Shown: positions 35,524 to 44,833, numbered from the stretch's first letter. The stretch: 64,000 bases of DNA from Fimadaptatus sp948467645 (GCA_948467645.1 CAOKFD010000002.1:28497-92496); one strand, 5' to 3'. Notes: a model not told the origin generated them from the sequence alone. Translations and numbers: made by a program.

Positions 35524-36771
35524 TTGAGAAAGATAATAATAATATCGTCCAATAATACCGGTCATGGCCACACGTCGATAACGACGTCACTGCTGGAGCA
35601 GTTTACAAACTACCCCGACGTAGAGGTCAAGGTCGTGCAGGGCTTCCGGCTTATAAGTCAGGCGGCGCAGAAAGCGTCGGGCCTGTACGGCCCTATGACG
35701 CGCTATTCCAAAGACCTGTGGAAGGTTACGTATGAGCTGAGCCAGCAGAGTCCCAAGCACACAAACGAGCTTACCGCGCTGGCCATACACGACAACTTCA
35801 TGAAGCTTATCGCCGAGGAGCACCCGGACATGATCGTCACGGTACACTCGCTGTTCGCGGGCAGCGTGATAAACATACTGGAGGACTACCACCTGAACAT
35901 ACCGCATGTGACGCTGATTGCGGACATGGTCGATCTGCACGCGACGTGGTGCGAGCCGCGCTCCGATCTGACGCTCTGCCCCACAGAGGAAGCGATGCGC
36001 GTATGCCGTATACGCGGCTGCGACCCCAAGCGCATGATAATGTGCGGCTTCCCGTCGCGCAGGCAGTTCACCGATGCGGCGCGCCGCTTTACGCGCGGCG
36101 ACCTGCCCACCGATCGCCCGCTGCGCTTCCTTATAATGAGCGGCGGCGAGGGCTCGGGCAGCCTTAAAAAGTACGCGCGCGAGCTGCTGGACAAATTCAA
36201 TTGCGAAGTGCGCGTGATATGCGGCCGCAACGAAAAGCTGCGCGCCATGCTCACGCAGACGCTAAAGGAGCGCTACGGCGACCGGGTGAAGGTGCTGGGC
36301 TTTGTAAAGGACGTCGAAACGCATATGCTGGAGTGCGATATGATAATCGCGCGCGGCTCGCCCAACTCGCTCATGGAGGCGGTCGTGTGCAACATACCCA
36401 TAATCTGCGTAGGCGCGCTGCCCGGTCAGGAGGAGCACAACCCGCAGGTAATGGCGCGGCACCATCTTGGCGTGATATGTCAATCGCCCCGGCAGCTGCC
36501 CGACGTGGTAAATTCGCTGATAGCAAACGACGGCCAGCGCTGGCGCGAGCTGCGCGACGGCCAGTTGAAATACCGCAATCTGGACGCGGCGAAGGACATC
36601 GTGGACATACTGTGCGCGCGGCTTAAAAAGCTGGACTACCCCACGCCGGTATACAAGCTGAAAAACCCGCTGCTGGATTATATGGAGTCGTTCAGGCAGC
36701 TTTTGCGCGACGACAGCGAGCACAAGCGCTACCACCGCGTAAAGCATAACGACGATTACTTTCAGCAGTGA
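35524..36771 (+). CDS. Glycolipid glycosyltransferase, MGDG-synthase/UgtP type (GT28)
   Basis: 415 residues. The N-terminal part LRKIIIISSNNTGHGHTSIT is the MGDG-synthase N-domain with its lipid-acceptor loop; the C-terminal half carries FLIMSGGEGSGSLKKYAREL and IIARGSPNSLMEAVVCNIPI, the UDP-sugar site of GT28 enzymes. Such proteins add glucose or galactose to diacylglycerol at the membrane, for glycolipids and lipoteichoic-acid anchors. The start is taken as TTG at 35524 because AAAGGGTGAT precedes it. The frame is open upstream to 35458 but has no better site. A TATAAT at 35401 is a possible -10. Confidence 0.88.
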   Translation: MRKIIIISSNNTGHGHTSITTSLLEQFTNYPDVEVKVVQGFRLISQAAQKASGLYGPMTRYSKDLWKVTYELSQQSPKHTNELTALAIHDNFMKLIAEEHPDMIVTVHSLFAGSVINILEDYHLNIPHVTLIADMVDLHATWCEPRSDLTLCPTEEAMRVCRIRGCDPKRMIMCGFPSRRQFTDAARRFTRGDLPTDRPLRFLIMSGGEGSGSLKKYARELLDKFNCEVRVICGRNEKLRAMLTQTLKERYGDRVKVLGFVKDVETHMLECDMIIARGSPNSLMEAVVCNIPIICVGALPGQEEHNPQVMARHHLGVICQSPRQLPDVVNSLIANDGQRWRELRDGQLKYRNLDAAKDIVDILCARLKKLDYPTPVYKLKNPLLDYMESFRQLLRDDSEHKRYHRVKHNDDYFQQ

Positions 36772-36790
36772 GTCGTAATCAAAAGCTGAT

Positions 36791-36823
36791 TTCCCGCGCC
36801 GCGATCCACGGCGCGGGAAGTTT
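36791..36823 (+). terminator. Terminator of the glycosyltransferase gene
   Basis: TTCCCGCGCCG pairs with CGGCGCGGGAA around a short loop and is followed by GTTTAA. Confidence 0.7.
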
Positions 36824-36861
36824 AAGCATATAATACCATATCCGAAAGAAAGTGATAAAAC

Positions 36862-37959
36862 ATGGCATCCAAGGTACTGTTTGCCCCAATGAAATACGCG
36901 CGCTATGAGGCGACGCAGACGCTGCCCGCAAAGTTTGGACGCATGCTGGAAAAATCCCCGCTGGGCGACATGGTAAACGGCAAAAAGGTCGCCATCAAAA
37001 TGCACGTAGGCGACGGCATAACCTATTCGACCATACCGCCGGTATTTATAACCATACTCGTGGATTACATACATAAGCACGGCGGCGACTGCTTCATAAC
37101 CGACCATTACATCAGCTCGCGCCATCCCGAGCGCCGCGGCTACACCGAGGCCAATCTGGGCTGTCCCATACTGGAGTCCACGGGCTACATGGGCAAGTAT
37201 TTCTATGAAAAGGACGTGGACTACAAGACGCTGCGCCACGTCGATATAGCGGGCCTTATACACGACGCGGACGTGCTGGTCGACTTTTCGCACGTAAAGG
37301 GCCACGGCTCCTGCGGCTTTGGCGGCGCGTGCAAGAACATCGCCATGGGCTGCGTGACCGACCGCACCCGCCACGAGATACACTCGCTCGAGGGCGGCCT
37401 GGTCTGGGACAAGGACAAGTGCGTACACTGCAAGCTGTGCATACCCGCGTGCAACCATCACGCCAACTCGTTCACGACCGACGGCAAGGACGGTGTTTAC
37501 AAGGTCAACTACCACCACTGCACCATGTGCCAGCATTGCCTTAAGGTCTGTCCCAAGCACGCGATCACGCTGGACAGCCACGATTACGCCGATTTCCAGA
37601 GCGGCATGGCGCTTACTACCAAGACGGTTCTGGACACCTTTGCGCCCGGTTCGGTGTACTTCATAAACGTGCTGACCATGATAACCGCGCTGTGCGACTG
37701 CTGGGGCATGACCACGCCGTCGCTGGTGCCGGACATAGGCATAATGGCGTCGGACGACATAGTAGCCATAGAGCGCGCCAGCATAGACGCGATAAAGGTG
37801 GAAGACCTGATCCCGGTAGGCGTACCGGCGGGCATGAAGCTGGGCACCGAGGGGCACCTGTTCCAGCGTCTGCACGGCAAGAACCCGTATGTACAGCTGG
37901 ACAAGCTGGAAGCCTGCGGACTGGGCACTCAGGAATACGAACTGGTGGAGATACGATAA
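36862..37959 (+). CDS. DUF362 protein with two [4Fe-4S] clusters
   Basis: 365 residues. The N-terminal DUF362 domain contains VAIKMHVGDG and VDFSHVKGHGSCGFGGACKN. Two ferredoxin cysteine sets follow near residues 192-240: CVHCKLCIPAC and CTMCQHCLKVCP. DUF362 proteins are probable redox proteins whose partners are mostly unknown. Start at 36862 after a weak GAAAGAAAGTGA. Single gene between two terminators. Confidence 0.9.
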   Translation: MASKVLFAPMKYARYEATQTLPAKFGRMLEKSPLGDMVNGKKVAIKMHVGDGITYSTIPPVFITILVDYIHKHGGDCFITDHYISSRHPERRGYTEANLGCPILESTGYMGKYFYEKDVDYKTLRHVDIAGLIHDADVLVDFSHVKGHGSCGFGGACKNIAMGCVTDRTRHEIHSLEGGLVWDKDKCVHCKLCIPACNHHANSFTTDGKDGVYKVNYHHCTMCQHCLKVCPKHAITLDSHDYADFQSGMALTTKTVLDTFAPGSVYFINVLTMITALCDCWGMTTPSLVPDIGIMASDDIVAIERASIDAIKVEDLIPVGVPAGMKLGTEGHLFQRLHGKNPYVQLDKLEACGLGTQEYELVEIR

Positions 37960-37966
37960 TTCTATT

Positions 37967-38012
37967 TAAAACGCCGGCGGCGCCGCTCATAGACAGCGGC
38001 GCCGCCGTTTTG
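37967..38012. terminator. Strong terminator of the DUF362 gene
   Basis: AAAACG and CGGCGCCGCT pair with AGCGGCGCCG and CGTTTT around CATAGAC, so it can act on both strands. Confidence 0.85.
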
Positions 38013-38199
38013 TAAAAAAATGGCATACCGCGCGGGATGCAAAACATAGCCGTATATCGGCATTTTGCGCACTTAATAACACTTAAAAAACCTTGCAAAG
38101 CGCCTTCGCGCAACGCTCCCTTAACTCTTGGGCGCTATAATATACGCGCATGAATATGCTTACCTTACTTTGAACGTTTGCGACCGGGAGGGTTTTACG

Positions 38200-39615
38200 A
38201 TGGAAGCAATAAGGTTTGACTTTAACCACATGATGAGCGATTTTCTGGGCGAGGGCAAGGGCATTTCCCGCGATATGCTCACCTCTATGGAAGGCCGCGC
38301 CGCCGACGCTGTAAAGGCGTTCAACGGCCGTCACGGCGACGTCAAGGCGATGGTCGGCTGGGTCGACCTGCCCGAGAATCAGGACGAGACCGTGGACGCA
38401 ATCATCAAGGAAGCCGCTGAAATTCGCGCCAATTTTGAAAACTTCGTTGTGCTGGGCATAGGCGGCAGCGCGCTGGGCCCCATAGCCATACAGCAGGCGC
38501 TGAGCCATCTGCGCTACAACGAACTGCCTGCTGAAAAGCGCGGCGGCCCCCGCTTCTACGTCGAGGACAACATCGATCCCGAGCGCATGAGCGCGCTGCT
38601 GGACGTTATCGACGTTAAGAAGACCTGCTTTAACGTCATCACCAAGTCGGGCGGCACCGCCGAGACGATGAGCCAGTACCTGATTGCGCTCAACGCGCTC
38701 AAGGAAGCCGTCGGCCCCGAGTACAACAAGCACATCATCGCCACCACCAGCAGCAATTCCGGCCTGCTGCTTGAAATCGCCCATAAGGAAGGCTTCAAGA
38801 CCTTCTTCATCCCGGACGATGTAGGCGGCCGTTTCTCCGAAATGTGCCCCGTGGGTCTGCTGCCCGCGGCCGTATGCGGCATAGACATAAAGGAGATGCT
38901 CGCGGGCGCGAAGGCTATGAAGGAGCGCTGCACCGACACCGATCTGTGGAAGAACCCGGCTCTGATGCAGGCCACCGCGATGTACCTCGCCATGACCGAA
39001 AAGCACGCCAACATCACCGTCATGATGCCTTATGCGGACAGCATGAAATACATGGCCGATTGGTATTGCCAGCTGTGGGCCGAGAGCTTGGGCAAGGCGC
39101 ACACCCGCGACGGCAAGCTGATCAACGCCGGTTCCACCCCCGTTAAGTCGCTGGGCGTTACCGACCAGCACAGCCAGCTCCAGCTGTACTCCGAAGGCCC
39201 GCTGGACAAGGTAGTCACCTTCCTGGCCGTGGACGATTATCGCGCCGAGGTCAAGATACCCAAGGGCTGCGAGTACATAGAGCGCGTTGACTTCCTGAGC
39301 GGCAAGACGCTCAATCAGCTGATACAGGCCGAGCTGCTGGGCACCGAGTATGCGCTGACCAAGGTTGGCCGCATGAGCCAGAAGATCACCCTGCCCACCG
39401 TCAACGCCAACACCATCGGTCAGCTGATGTACTTCTTCGAGCTGGCCACCGCGTATGCGGGCGAGCTGCTGGGCATCGACGCGTTCGACCAGCCCGGCGT
39501 TGAGCAGAGCAAGATCGCCAGCTACGCCGTACTGGGCAACAAGGAAGAAAAGTACGTAAAGGCCGCCGAGGAAATGAGCAAGCAGACTCTGCCCTTCGCC
39601 GAGTACGTAATGTAA
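38200..39615 (+). CDS. pgi: Glucose-6-phosphate isomerase
   Basis: 471 residues, typical of the shorter Firmicutes PGI. It converts glucose-6-phosphate to fructose-6-phosphate. Visible are FVVLGIGGSALGPIAIQQAL, NVITKSGGTAETMSQYLIAL (phosphate loop), DDVGGRFSEMCPVGLLP and TDQHSQLQLYSEGP with the conserved active-site residues. GGGAGGG precedes the ATG at 38200; an in-frame TTG further up is not supported. A TATAAT at 38136-38141 marks a likely promoter. Confidence 0.97.
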   Translation: MEAIRFDFNHMMSDFLGEGKGISRDMLTSMEGRAADAVKAFNGRHGDVKAMVGWVDLPENQDETVDAIIKEAAEIRANFENFVVLGIGGSALGPIAIQQALSHLRYNELPAEKRGGPRFYVEDNIDPERMSALLDVIDVKKTCFNVITKSGGTAETMSQYLIALNALKEAVGPEYNKHIIATTSSNSGLLLEIAHKEGFKTFFIPDDVGGRFSEMCPVGLLPAAVCGIDIKEMLAGAKAMKERCTDTDLWKNPALMQATAMYLAMTEKHANITVMMPYADSMKYMADWYCQLWAESLGKAHTRDGKLINAGSTPVKSLGVTDQHSQLQLYSEGPLDKVVTFLAVDDYRAEVKIPKGCEYIERVDFLSGKTLNQLIQAELLGTEYALTKVGRMSQKITLPTVNANTIGQLMYFFELATAYAGELLGIDAFDQPGVEQSKIASYAVLGNKEEKYVKAAEEMSKQTLPFAEYVM

Positions 39616-39638
39616 TTAAGCTTATCCACAATAGACAT

Positions 39639-39682
39639 ACCCCGCGAGGTCGTGGTTTATCCACAGCTTCGCGGGGTTTTTG
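39639..39682 (+). terminator. Terminator of pgi
   Basis: ACCCCGCGA pairs with TCGCGGGGT (39669-39677), followed by TTTTTGTGT. Confidence 0.9.
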
Positions 39683-39689
39683 TGTATTC

Positions 39690-40205
39690 GTTTGCTTTGA
39701 ACGCACTGTTCAGTCGCATTCAATTGCCTTTACTGCATTCGCCGGGATCGTACTATATACTATTGGGGTTTTTATATGTTTCCTGGTGCATGATAAAGTA
39801 ATAAGCCTCGCCATATGTGGAGCGAACCGCAAATGATGTGTTCGCGTTTACGCACATATTCAGTTCAAGTAGTTTCTTGGGATTGTTTCTTCGTACAATC
39901 CCCTTTTTTCCTTGAAGAACCAATTTTTATGTTCATGCCCTGGTATATTCTTAACCCGTCAGTTATTAGCATTATCCTGCCATCCACACCTGTATCCACC
40001 ATGTATTATGACTTAGATAAACGATATGTGACAAAACCTTACCATTCAAAGTCACATGCATAAAAGTTCTCTCTGCACTCAACATTCCAGTGTACGTCTT
40101 AATTAAAACATTTCCAATTTTGTTTAACTTCATCTTAGTTTCATGAGAGAAAACATATAAGCTCATAAGCGCCGTCAAGTACCAGTACTTCAAAAAATAG
40201 CATAA
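39690..40205 (-). pseudogene. AT-rich stretch without an intact gene; possible decayed minus-strand gene
   Basis: This 500-bp gap is clearly more AT-rich than its surroundings. No ORF has a convincing start and ribosome-binding site. The minus strand shows protein-like stretches in successive frames, for example AERTFMHVTLNGKVLSHIVY near 40075-40020, GRIMLITDGLRIYQGMNIKI near 39985-39925 and FAVRSTYGEAYYFIMHQETY near 39835-39775, each broken by stops. That is what a gene with several frameshifts would look like, but chance cannot be excluded. I do not recognise the protein. Confidence 0.25.
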
Positions 40206-40211
40206 GAAGAA

Positions 40212-40282
40212 GCGCCCAGAACGCGCATCGGCAGACGTTGAGCCAAGCTCAAAACTTCGCCTGCCGACCGCGTTTCAGGCGC
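40212..40282. repeat. 71-bp imperfect inverted repeat, probable terminator
   Basis: GCGCC at 40212 pairs with GGCGC at 40282, with GAACGCG/CGCGTTT and CGGCAG/CTGCCG pairings inside. On the minus strand it follows the 80-residue ORF and precedes TTCTTCTTATGCTATTTTTT, so it probably terminates that gene; the stem is longer than usual. Confidence 0.55.
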
Positions 40283-40339
40283 TCAAACAGTTATATCAAA
40301 CCTACATCCCAATATGCGGTTTATGCCAATATTTCGGGC

Positions 40340-40582
40340 TTATTGTGCCCACCATGGCATACGTGCGCGCAGTACTTCCTGCTCCAGATATTCCTTCTTA
40401 GGTGCACGCGTATCCACGCGCATTACGATCGCGCTGCTCCTAGTGTGATCACGCTTTTCGGAGTCTGACATCGCCCTCGCGCCCACGCCGCTCATGCGGC
40501 CCGCGTTTGCCACTATCGGCATACTGAACAGAATTCTTCCTATTCTGCCAACTTTCTTCGCTGCGGTATTCCGGCCTATCAT
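40340..40582 (-). CDS. Small basic protein of unknown function
   Basis: 80 residues from MIGRNTAAKKVGRIGRILFS, ending EQEVLRARMPWWAQ. CAGGAGG lies 9 nt before the ATG at 40582, which decides the start over an upstream ATG. The protein is rich in Arg/Lys, has one weak hydrophobic segment (GRILFSMPIVANAG) and no known motif. It has its own hairpin downstream and stands next to an AraC-type regulator on the same strand. Function unknown. Confidence 0.55.
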   Translation of the reverse strand: MIGRNTAAKKVGRIGRILFSMPIVANAGRMSGVGARAMSDSEKRDHTRSSAIVMRVDTRAPKKEYLEQEVLRARMPWWAQ

Positions 40583-40676
40583 CGTATATTCCTCCTGCAC
40601 TGTATGCATTGTCGTTTTCTTTTCTTCGTCTATATTCTACACTATGCAGGAAAAATCTACTATTCCGATTCTGCAA

Positions 40677-41546
40677 TCATCTAGCAATATTCTGCCACAT
40701 GCGCCGATATTCGCTGGGCGTCATGCCGGTTTCCGTCAAGAATACCTTGCCGAAAAAGCTGCTGCTTGAAAAGCCGCAGGCAAAGCTTATCCGCGTTATC
40801 GAATCATCGCCGCCCGCCAGCATACGGCAGGCCGCCTGTATACGGCAGCTTTTCAGGTAATCCGCAGGCGTTGTATGCAAAAACGTCTGAAAAACGCGGT
40901 AGCAGTCCCGCTCGCTCACATATGCCGCGTCGGCTATGTCGGATATTTTTATCCGCTCCGAGTAATGCTTCTGAACGAACACCATCATCTGCTTGATCTT
41001 TATGCTGGTCGCATACGTGTCGGAACGCTCCTCGGGCATAAGCCCCAGCAAGTCCACCCATATGTCCTCCAGCGTTTCTCGCAGTTTAAGTTCGTATCTG
41101 AAATCACTCGTGTCGATTTTGAACGACTCGCGTATTTTGCTGAGCGTGCCCGCGTGGGCGGGGTTGTCTGGCATCAGCGGGATTACTTCCAGCCCGGGCG
41201 CGTTTATTATGGGTGCAATATACTTCTGCGCGATGCGGCCGTCGGGCTGGCCGCCTATGAACGACGCGTCGAATATGTGCAGCCGCTGCACCGCCGTTTC
41301 GCACAATTTGCGCGATATATGCAGCACGTCGGCGTTTATAATCCCGCCCGAGCCTTCGGGAAAGCGCACGCAGCCGCCCGGCGTCTCGTATTCTATAGCG
41401 CCGCGCTCCATATAGAACAGTTCTACCGCCCTGTGCCAGTGCCACAGCACATTGCCGCTGTCCAAATTCGCGCACGAGTTTATATATGGAAAGTCCGCGC
41501 TGTAACCCGGCAGTATTTCCTCGTTGGTGTCCGGCTTGAGCAGCAT
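40677..41546 (-). CDS. AraC-family regulator with N-terminal cupin domain
   Basis: 289 residues. The N-terminal half has the cupin pattern VLWHWHRAVELFYMERGAIE; the C-terminal 100 residues hold two HTH motifs, KISDIADAAYVSERDCYRVF and SITRISFACGFSSSSFFGKV, ending TPSEYRRMW. The start at 41546 is chosen because AGGAGG lies 11 nt upstream; an ATG three codons earlier is only two bases from that site. It follows the flavin oxidoreductase gene on the same strand behind a terminator and may respond to a sugar or aromatic ligand. Confidence 0.9.
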   Translation of the reverse strand: MLLKPDTNEEILPGYSADFPYINSCANLDSGNVLWHWHRAVELFYMERGAIEYETPGGCVRFPEGSGGIINADVLHISRKLCETAVQRLHIFDASFIGGQPDGRIAQKYIAPIINAPGLEVIPLMPDNPAHAGTLSKIRESFKIDTSDFRYELKLRETLEDIWVDLLGLMPEERSDTYATSIKIKQMMVFVQKHYSERIKISDIADAAYVSERDCYRVFQTFLHTTPADYLKSCRIQAACRMLAGGDDSITRISFACGFSSSSFFGKVFLTETGMTPSEYRRMWQNIAR

Positions 41547-41576
41547 TTTAAGCATATCCTCCTGAATATAATAAAC

Positions 41577-41610
41577 GACACCCGCACGGAGCATAATCCG
41601 CACGGGCGTC
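41577..41610 (-). terminator. Terminator of the flavin oxidoreductase gene
   Basis: GACACCCGCACGG pairs with CCGCACGGGCGTC across the overlap of the two genes, followed on the minus strand by GTTTATTATATT. Confidence 0.75.
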
Positions 41611-41625
41611 GGCGCCATTACGGTA

Positions 41626-42936
41626 TTACGCCTTGACCTTATAAACCTCGCGGTCGCGCACAACGCAGCCCGCCGGTATGCCCGCGCGCAAAAGCGCCGC
41701 GCACTGGCCGCAGGTTATGCACACCTTTTTAGCATCCAGTCCGCCGTTTTTAATAACGTCGTTGGGGAAATCCGGGTACGCAAACGCCATGCGGCCAAAG
41801 CCCGCCATGGCGCAGTGTCCGCCCGAAATCATGCCCGCGGCAAGATTGGGGCTGAACTGGCGCAGGTAGCTGTACGCCGAGCCGATCACCGGCACCTCGG
41901 GTATGGCCTCCTGAATGGTCTTTACGCACTCCATCATGCGTCCCTCGCCAAACAGCGGATGCTCGTCCGGTATGTACGCGCCGTTATCGTAGGGGCGGTT
42001 GACGTGCGGGTTCTTGTAGGGGTTGCCGATAGTGATGTCGAGCAGCTTAAAGTTATGCTCGTCGCGCAGTATGCGCGCAAGCTCAACGCCCTCGTCCAGC
42101 CACGGCTTTAGCCCGGTTTCCGCGCGCACGCCGAAGCCATAGGGATACTCGAATCCATCGTATACGTTCAGGCGGCTGGTGATGAAGAACTTATCGCCCT
42201 TGACCTCCGCCTGAGCCGCCTTGATCGCGTTGCGGTAGAAGCGCGTGCGGTTTTCAAAGCTGCCGCCGTACTCGCCCTCGCGGGTGAAGGCGCTGAGCAG
42301 TTCGCACGCCAGATACCTGTGACAGCACTTAACGTCCATGCCGTCAAAGCCCGCCTCCTGGGCCAGCTTACAGGCCGGGCCGAACAGCGATTCGTAATGG
42401 CGCAGCTGGTCATCGGTAAGTATGCGGCTCTTGTCTATGGGCTGGTCGCCCTCGAATATGGGGTTATTATACGCGATCAGAGGCTCGGGATAGCCGTGGG
42501 GCTTGCTGTAGCGGCCCGAATTGGTGCACTGCATTATTATCATCGGCTCAAATCCGTTTTCCTTCAGGCCGATTTCCTTCATCTGCTCCACAAGGCGCTT
42601 AAAGTCGTCCACGTTTTCGGGTGTGATGCGCAGCTGATGCGCGCTGGCGCGAACCTCGGGCGCGGTCGCCACGGCCTCGAACCAGATCAGCGCCGCGCCG
42701 CCTTTGGCAAAGCGATGATAGCGGCGTATGGTCAGCTCGCCCGGGCGGCCGTCCTCGGTGCCGTCGGTGCCCTCCATGGGCTGAAGCGCGAATCTGTTGG
42801 GCAGCTTGCGGCCGTTTATCTCAACCGGCGTGGACAATACCGATATGTCGTCGCTCAGCGGCAGCCACGCGCCCACTTCAACGGCGCGCGCGCGAATATC
42901 GTCCAGTGATTTATAACAGAACTTCTGATGCTGCAT
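41626..42936 (-). CDS. NADH:flavin oxidoreductase (old yellow enzyme family) with a C-terminal Fe-S motif
   Basis: 436 residues. The FMN-binding barrel includes LPNRFALQPMEGTDG, FEAVATAPEVRAS, GFDGMDVKCCHRYL and REGEYGGSFENRTRF. Near the C-terminus is CITCGQC then 11 residues then C, i.e. C-x2-C-x2-C-x11-C, matching the [4Fe-4S] ligand pattern of 2,4-dienoyl-CoA reductase and trimethylamine dehydrogenase. Those enzymes are about 650-730 residues and carry an extra FAD/NAD domain, which is absent here. The start at 42936 is supported by GGGGTGA. Substrate unknown; possibly an enoate or aryl reductase. Confidence 0.9.
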   Translation of the reverse strand: MQHQKFCYKSLDDIRARAVEVGAWLPLSDDISVLSTPVEINGRKLPNRFALQPMEGTDGTEDGRPGELTIRRYHRFAKGGAALIWFEAVATAPEVRASAHQLRITPENVDDFKRLVEQMKEIGLKENGFEPMIIMQCTNSGRYSKPHGYPEPLIAYNNPIFEGDQPIDKSRILTDDQLRHYESLFGPACKLAQEAGFDGMDVKCCHRYLACELLSAFTREGEYGGSFENRTRFYRNAIKAAQAEVKGDKFFITSRLNVYDGFEYPYGFGVRAETGLKPWLDEGVELARILRDEHNFKLLDITIGNPYKNPHVNRPYDNGAYIPDEHPLFGEGRMMECVKTIQEAIPEVPVIGSAYSYLRQFSPNLAAGMISGGHCAMAGFGRMAFAYPDFPNDVIKNGGLDAKKVCITCGQCAALLRAGIPAGCVVRDREVYKVKA

Positions 42937-43040
42937 ATATTTCACCCCATACGTTTTGTTTTATAGTATCATACACCTTTTAGCAATAAAAGTCCACCGA
43001 TGCGGCGTTTGAATGCTGTTACCAATGTAAAACCGGCGAT

Positions 43041-43697
43041 TCAGTTTTCATCGACCAGTTCTTTCCAGCCGCTTACATAGCGATCGGCGAGCCGCCTTAT
43101 TTCGGGCAGGTTGGCCTGCGCCGTTGGGTCGGCTATCGCCCATACGCCCAGCCCCGCGCGCTTGGCTGTGCGCATGGAGTACAGCGCGTCCTCGTACATA
43201 ACGCAGTCCTCCGGCTTAAACCCAAACTTTTTGCATAGCAGCGGGTAGTACTCGTCCGAGCCCTTGCCCATGCCCAGCTCGTCGCGGCAGACCATGTATT
43301 CGCGCCCGCCGCTGTAAAAGTACCTAAGTATGCCCAGCTTTTCCAGCAGTGGTATTACTACCGGCCGCCACGTCGCGGTGGCAAGCGCGCAAACGACGCC
43401 CTGCGCGCGCATCTTTTCCAGATATTCGGCGGCGTAGGGCTTTAGCCCCACGTCGCGCCGGTAATGCTCGAACATTATGGAATTGACCGTATCGTTGTAT
43501 TCTTCCTCGGTATAGGGAAATTCGTAATACTGCCTGAACAGTTCGGGCGCATCGCGCACCGACATAAGGTACGCCCTGTCGCACAGCTCCCTGGGCGGTT
43601 CGATGCCCTTTGTGCGCAGAAACTCCAGCGACACAGTGCGCCAGTAGTACATAGAATCAACCAGCGTGCCGTCCATATCGAATATTGCCGCTTTCAT
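43041..43697 (-). CDS. HAD-superfamily phosphatase/phosphoglucomutase-like
   Basis: 218 residues. Motif I is FDMDGTLVDSMYYW; motif II is CALATATWR; motif III/IV are KKFGFKPEDCVMYEDALYSM. The cap domain is alpha-helical, as in beta-phosphoglucomutase and related sugar-phosphate phosphatases. The start at 43697 has AAGGAG 12 nt upstream. It follows prfA by 26 bp and is probably in the same transcript. Substrate unknown. Confidence 0.9.
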   Translation of the reverse strand: MKAAIFDMDGTLVDSMYYWRTVSLEFLRTKGIEPPRELCDRAYLMSVRDAPELFRQYYEFPYTEEEYNDTVNSIMFEHYRRDVGLKPYAAEYLEKMRAQGVVCALATATWRPVVIPLLEKLGILRYFYSGGREYMVCRDELGMGKGSDEYYPLLCKKFGFKPEDCVMYEDALYSMRTAKRAGLGVWAIADPTAQANLPEIRRLADRYVSGWKELVDEN

Positions 43698-43723
43698 ATC
43701 AGCATTGCTCCTTCGTATCCGTA

Positions 43724-44815
43724 TCATTCGCCGGCCAGCTGCGCGGCGAGCTTGCGCGACTGATCTTCCATAATCAGCGCGTCGATTATTTCGTCCAGAT
43801 CGCCGTTCATGATCTCATTAATTCGGTACAGCGTCAGGTTTATGCGGTGATCGGTCACGCGCCCCTGCGGGAAGTTATACGTGCGTATGCGCTCCGATCT
43901 GTCGCCGGTGCCGATTTGGGAGCGGCGCTTGTCGGAATACTGCGCGTCGCGCTCCTCGCGCATCATCTCGTACAGGCGGCTGCGCAGCACGCGCATGGCC
44001 TTTTCGCGGTTCTGTATCTGGCTGCGCTCGTCCTGCGACGTGACGACCAGGCCGGTGGGCAGGTGCGTTATGCGCACTGCGGAGTCGGTACGGTTAACGT
44101 GCTGACCGCCCGCGCCCGACGCGCGGTACGTGTCTATGCGCAGATCGTTCTGGTTGATCTCAAGATCGACGTCCTCGACCTCGGGCAGCACGGCCACGGT
44201 CGCGGTTGAGGTATGTATGCGTCCCGACGATTCGGTCACTGGCACGCGCTGAACGCGGTGTACGCCGCTTTCGTACTTGAGCCGCGCGAACGCGCCCTGA
44301 CCCTGAATCAGCATCACGGCTTCCTTTATGCCGCCCAGCTCGGTTTCGCCGTCCTGCGTCATTTCGACCTTCCAGCCTTTGGAGTCGGCATAATGCTGAT
44401 ACATGCGCACCAGCTCGTAGCCGAACAGCCCCGCCTCGTCGCCGCCCGCGCCCGCGCGCACCTCCAGCACGACGTTGCGGAAGTCATCCGGGTCTTTAGG
44501 CAGAAGCAGCAGCTTCAGCGCGTGTTCGCACTCGGGCAGGCGCGATTCTATATCGGCGATCTCCTCGCGCGCCATATCGGCCATGTCGGGTTCGTCCAGC
44601 AGCTCCTTTGCCGATTCCAGTTCGCTTATCAGCCGCTTATACTCGCCCGCGCGCTCGTGTACGGCGGCCAGTTCGCTGTGCTCGCGCATCAGCTTGCGCC
44701 ACAGCGGCATGTCGGCGATCACATCGGGCTGAGATATTTGCACGCTCAGCTCCTCATACCTGTTCTCCAGCCGTTCCGCCTGACTCAGCCAGGCGGGCAT
44801 ATCGGTATTGGCCAT
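43724..44815 (-). CDS. prfA: Peptide chain release factor 1
   Basis: 363 residues. It terminates translation at UAA and UAG. The peptidyl-hydrolysis motif GGQ lies in RASGAGGQHVNRTDSAVR, and the stop-codon tripeptide PVT (PxT of RF1) in VQRVPVTESSGRIHTSTATV. GGGAGG precedes the ATG. It lies 18 bp downstream of prmC, whose product methylates the GGQ glutamine, the standard gene order. Confidence 0.97.
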   Translation of the reverse strand: MANTDMPAWLSQAERLENRYEELSVQISQPDVIADMPLWRKLMREHSELAAVHERAGEYKRLISELESAKELLDEPDMADMAREEIADIESRLPECEHALKLLLLPKDPDDFRNVVLEVRAGAGGDEAGLFGYELVRMYQHYADSKGWKVEMTQDGETELGGIKEAVMLIQGQGAFARLKYESGVHRVQRVPVTESSGRIHTSTATVAVLPEVEDVDLEINQNDLRIDTYRASGAGGQHVNRTDSAVRITHLPTGLVVTSQDERSQIQNREKAMRVLRSRLYEMMREERDAQYSDKRRSQIGTGDRSERIRTYNFPQGRVTDHRINLTLYRINEIMNGDLDEIIDALIMEDQSRKLAAQLAGE

Positions 44816-44833
44816 ACAATTCCTCCCGCAGTA

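Noticed and set aside
36262..37875. 537-codon open frame on the minus strand
   Set aside because: It spans the antisense of two genes and a terminator between them; no recognisable motif.
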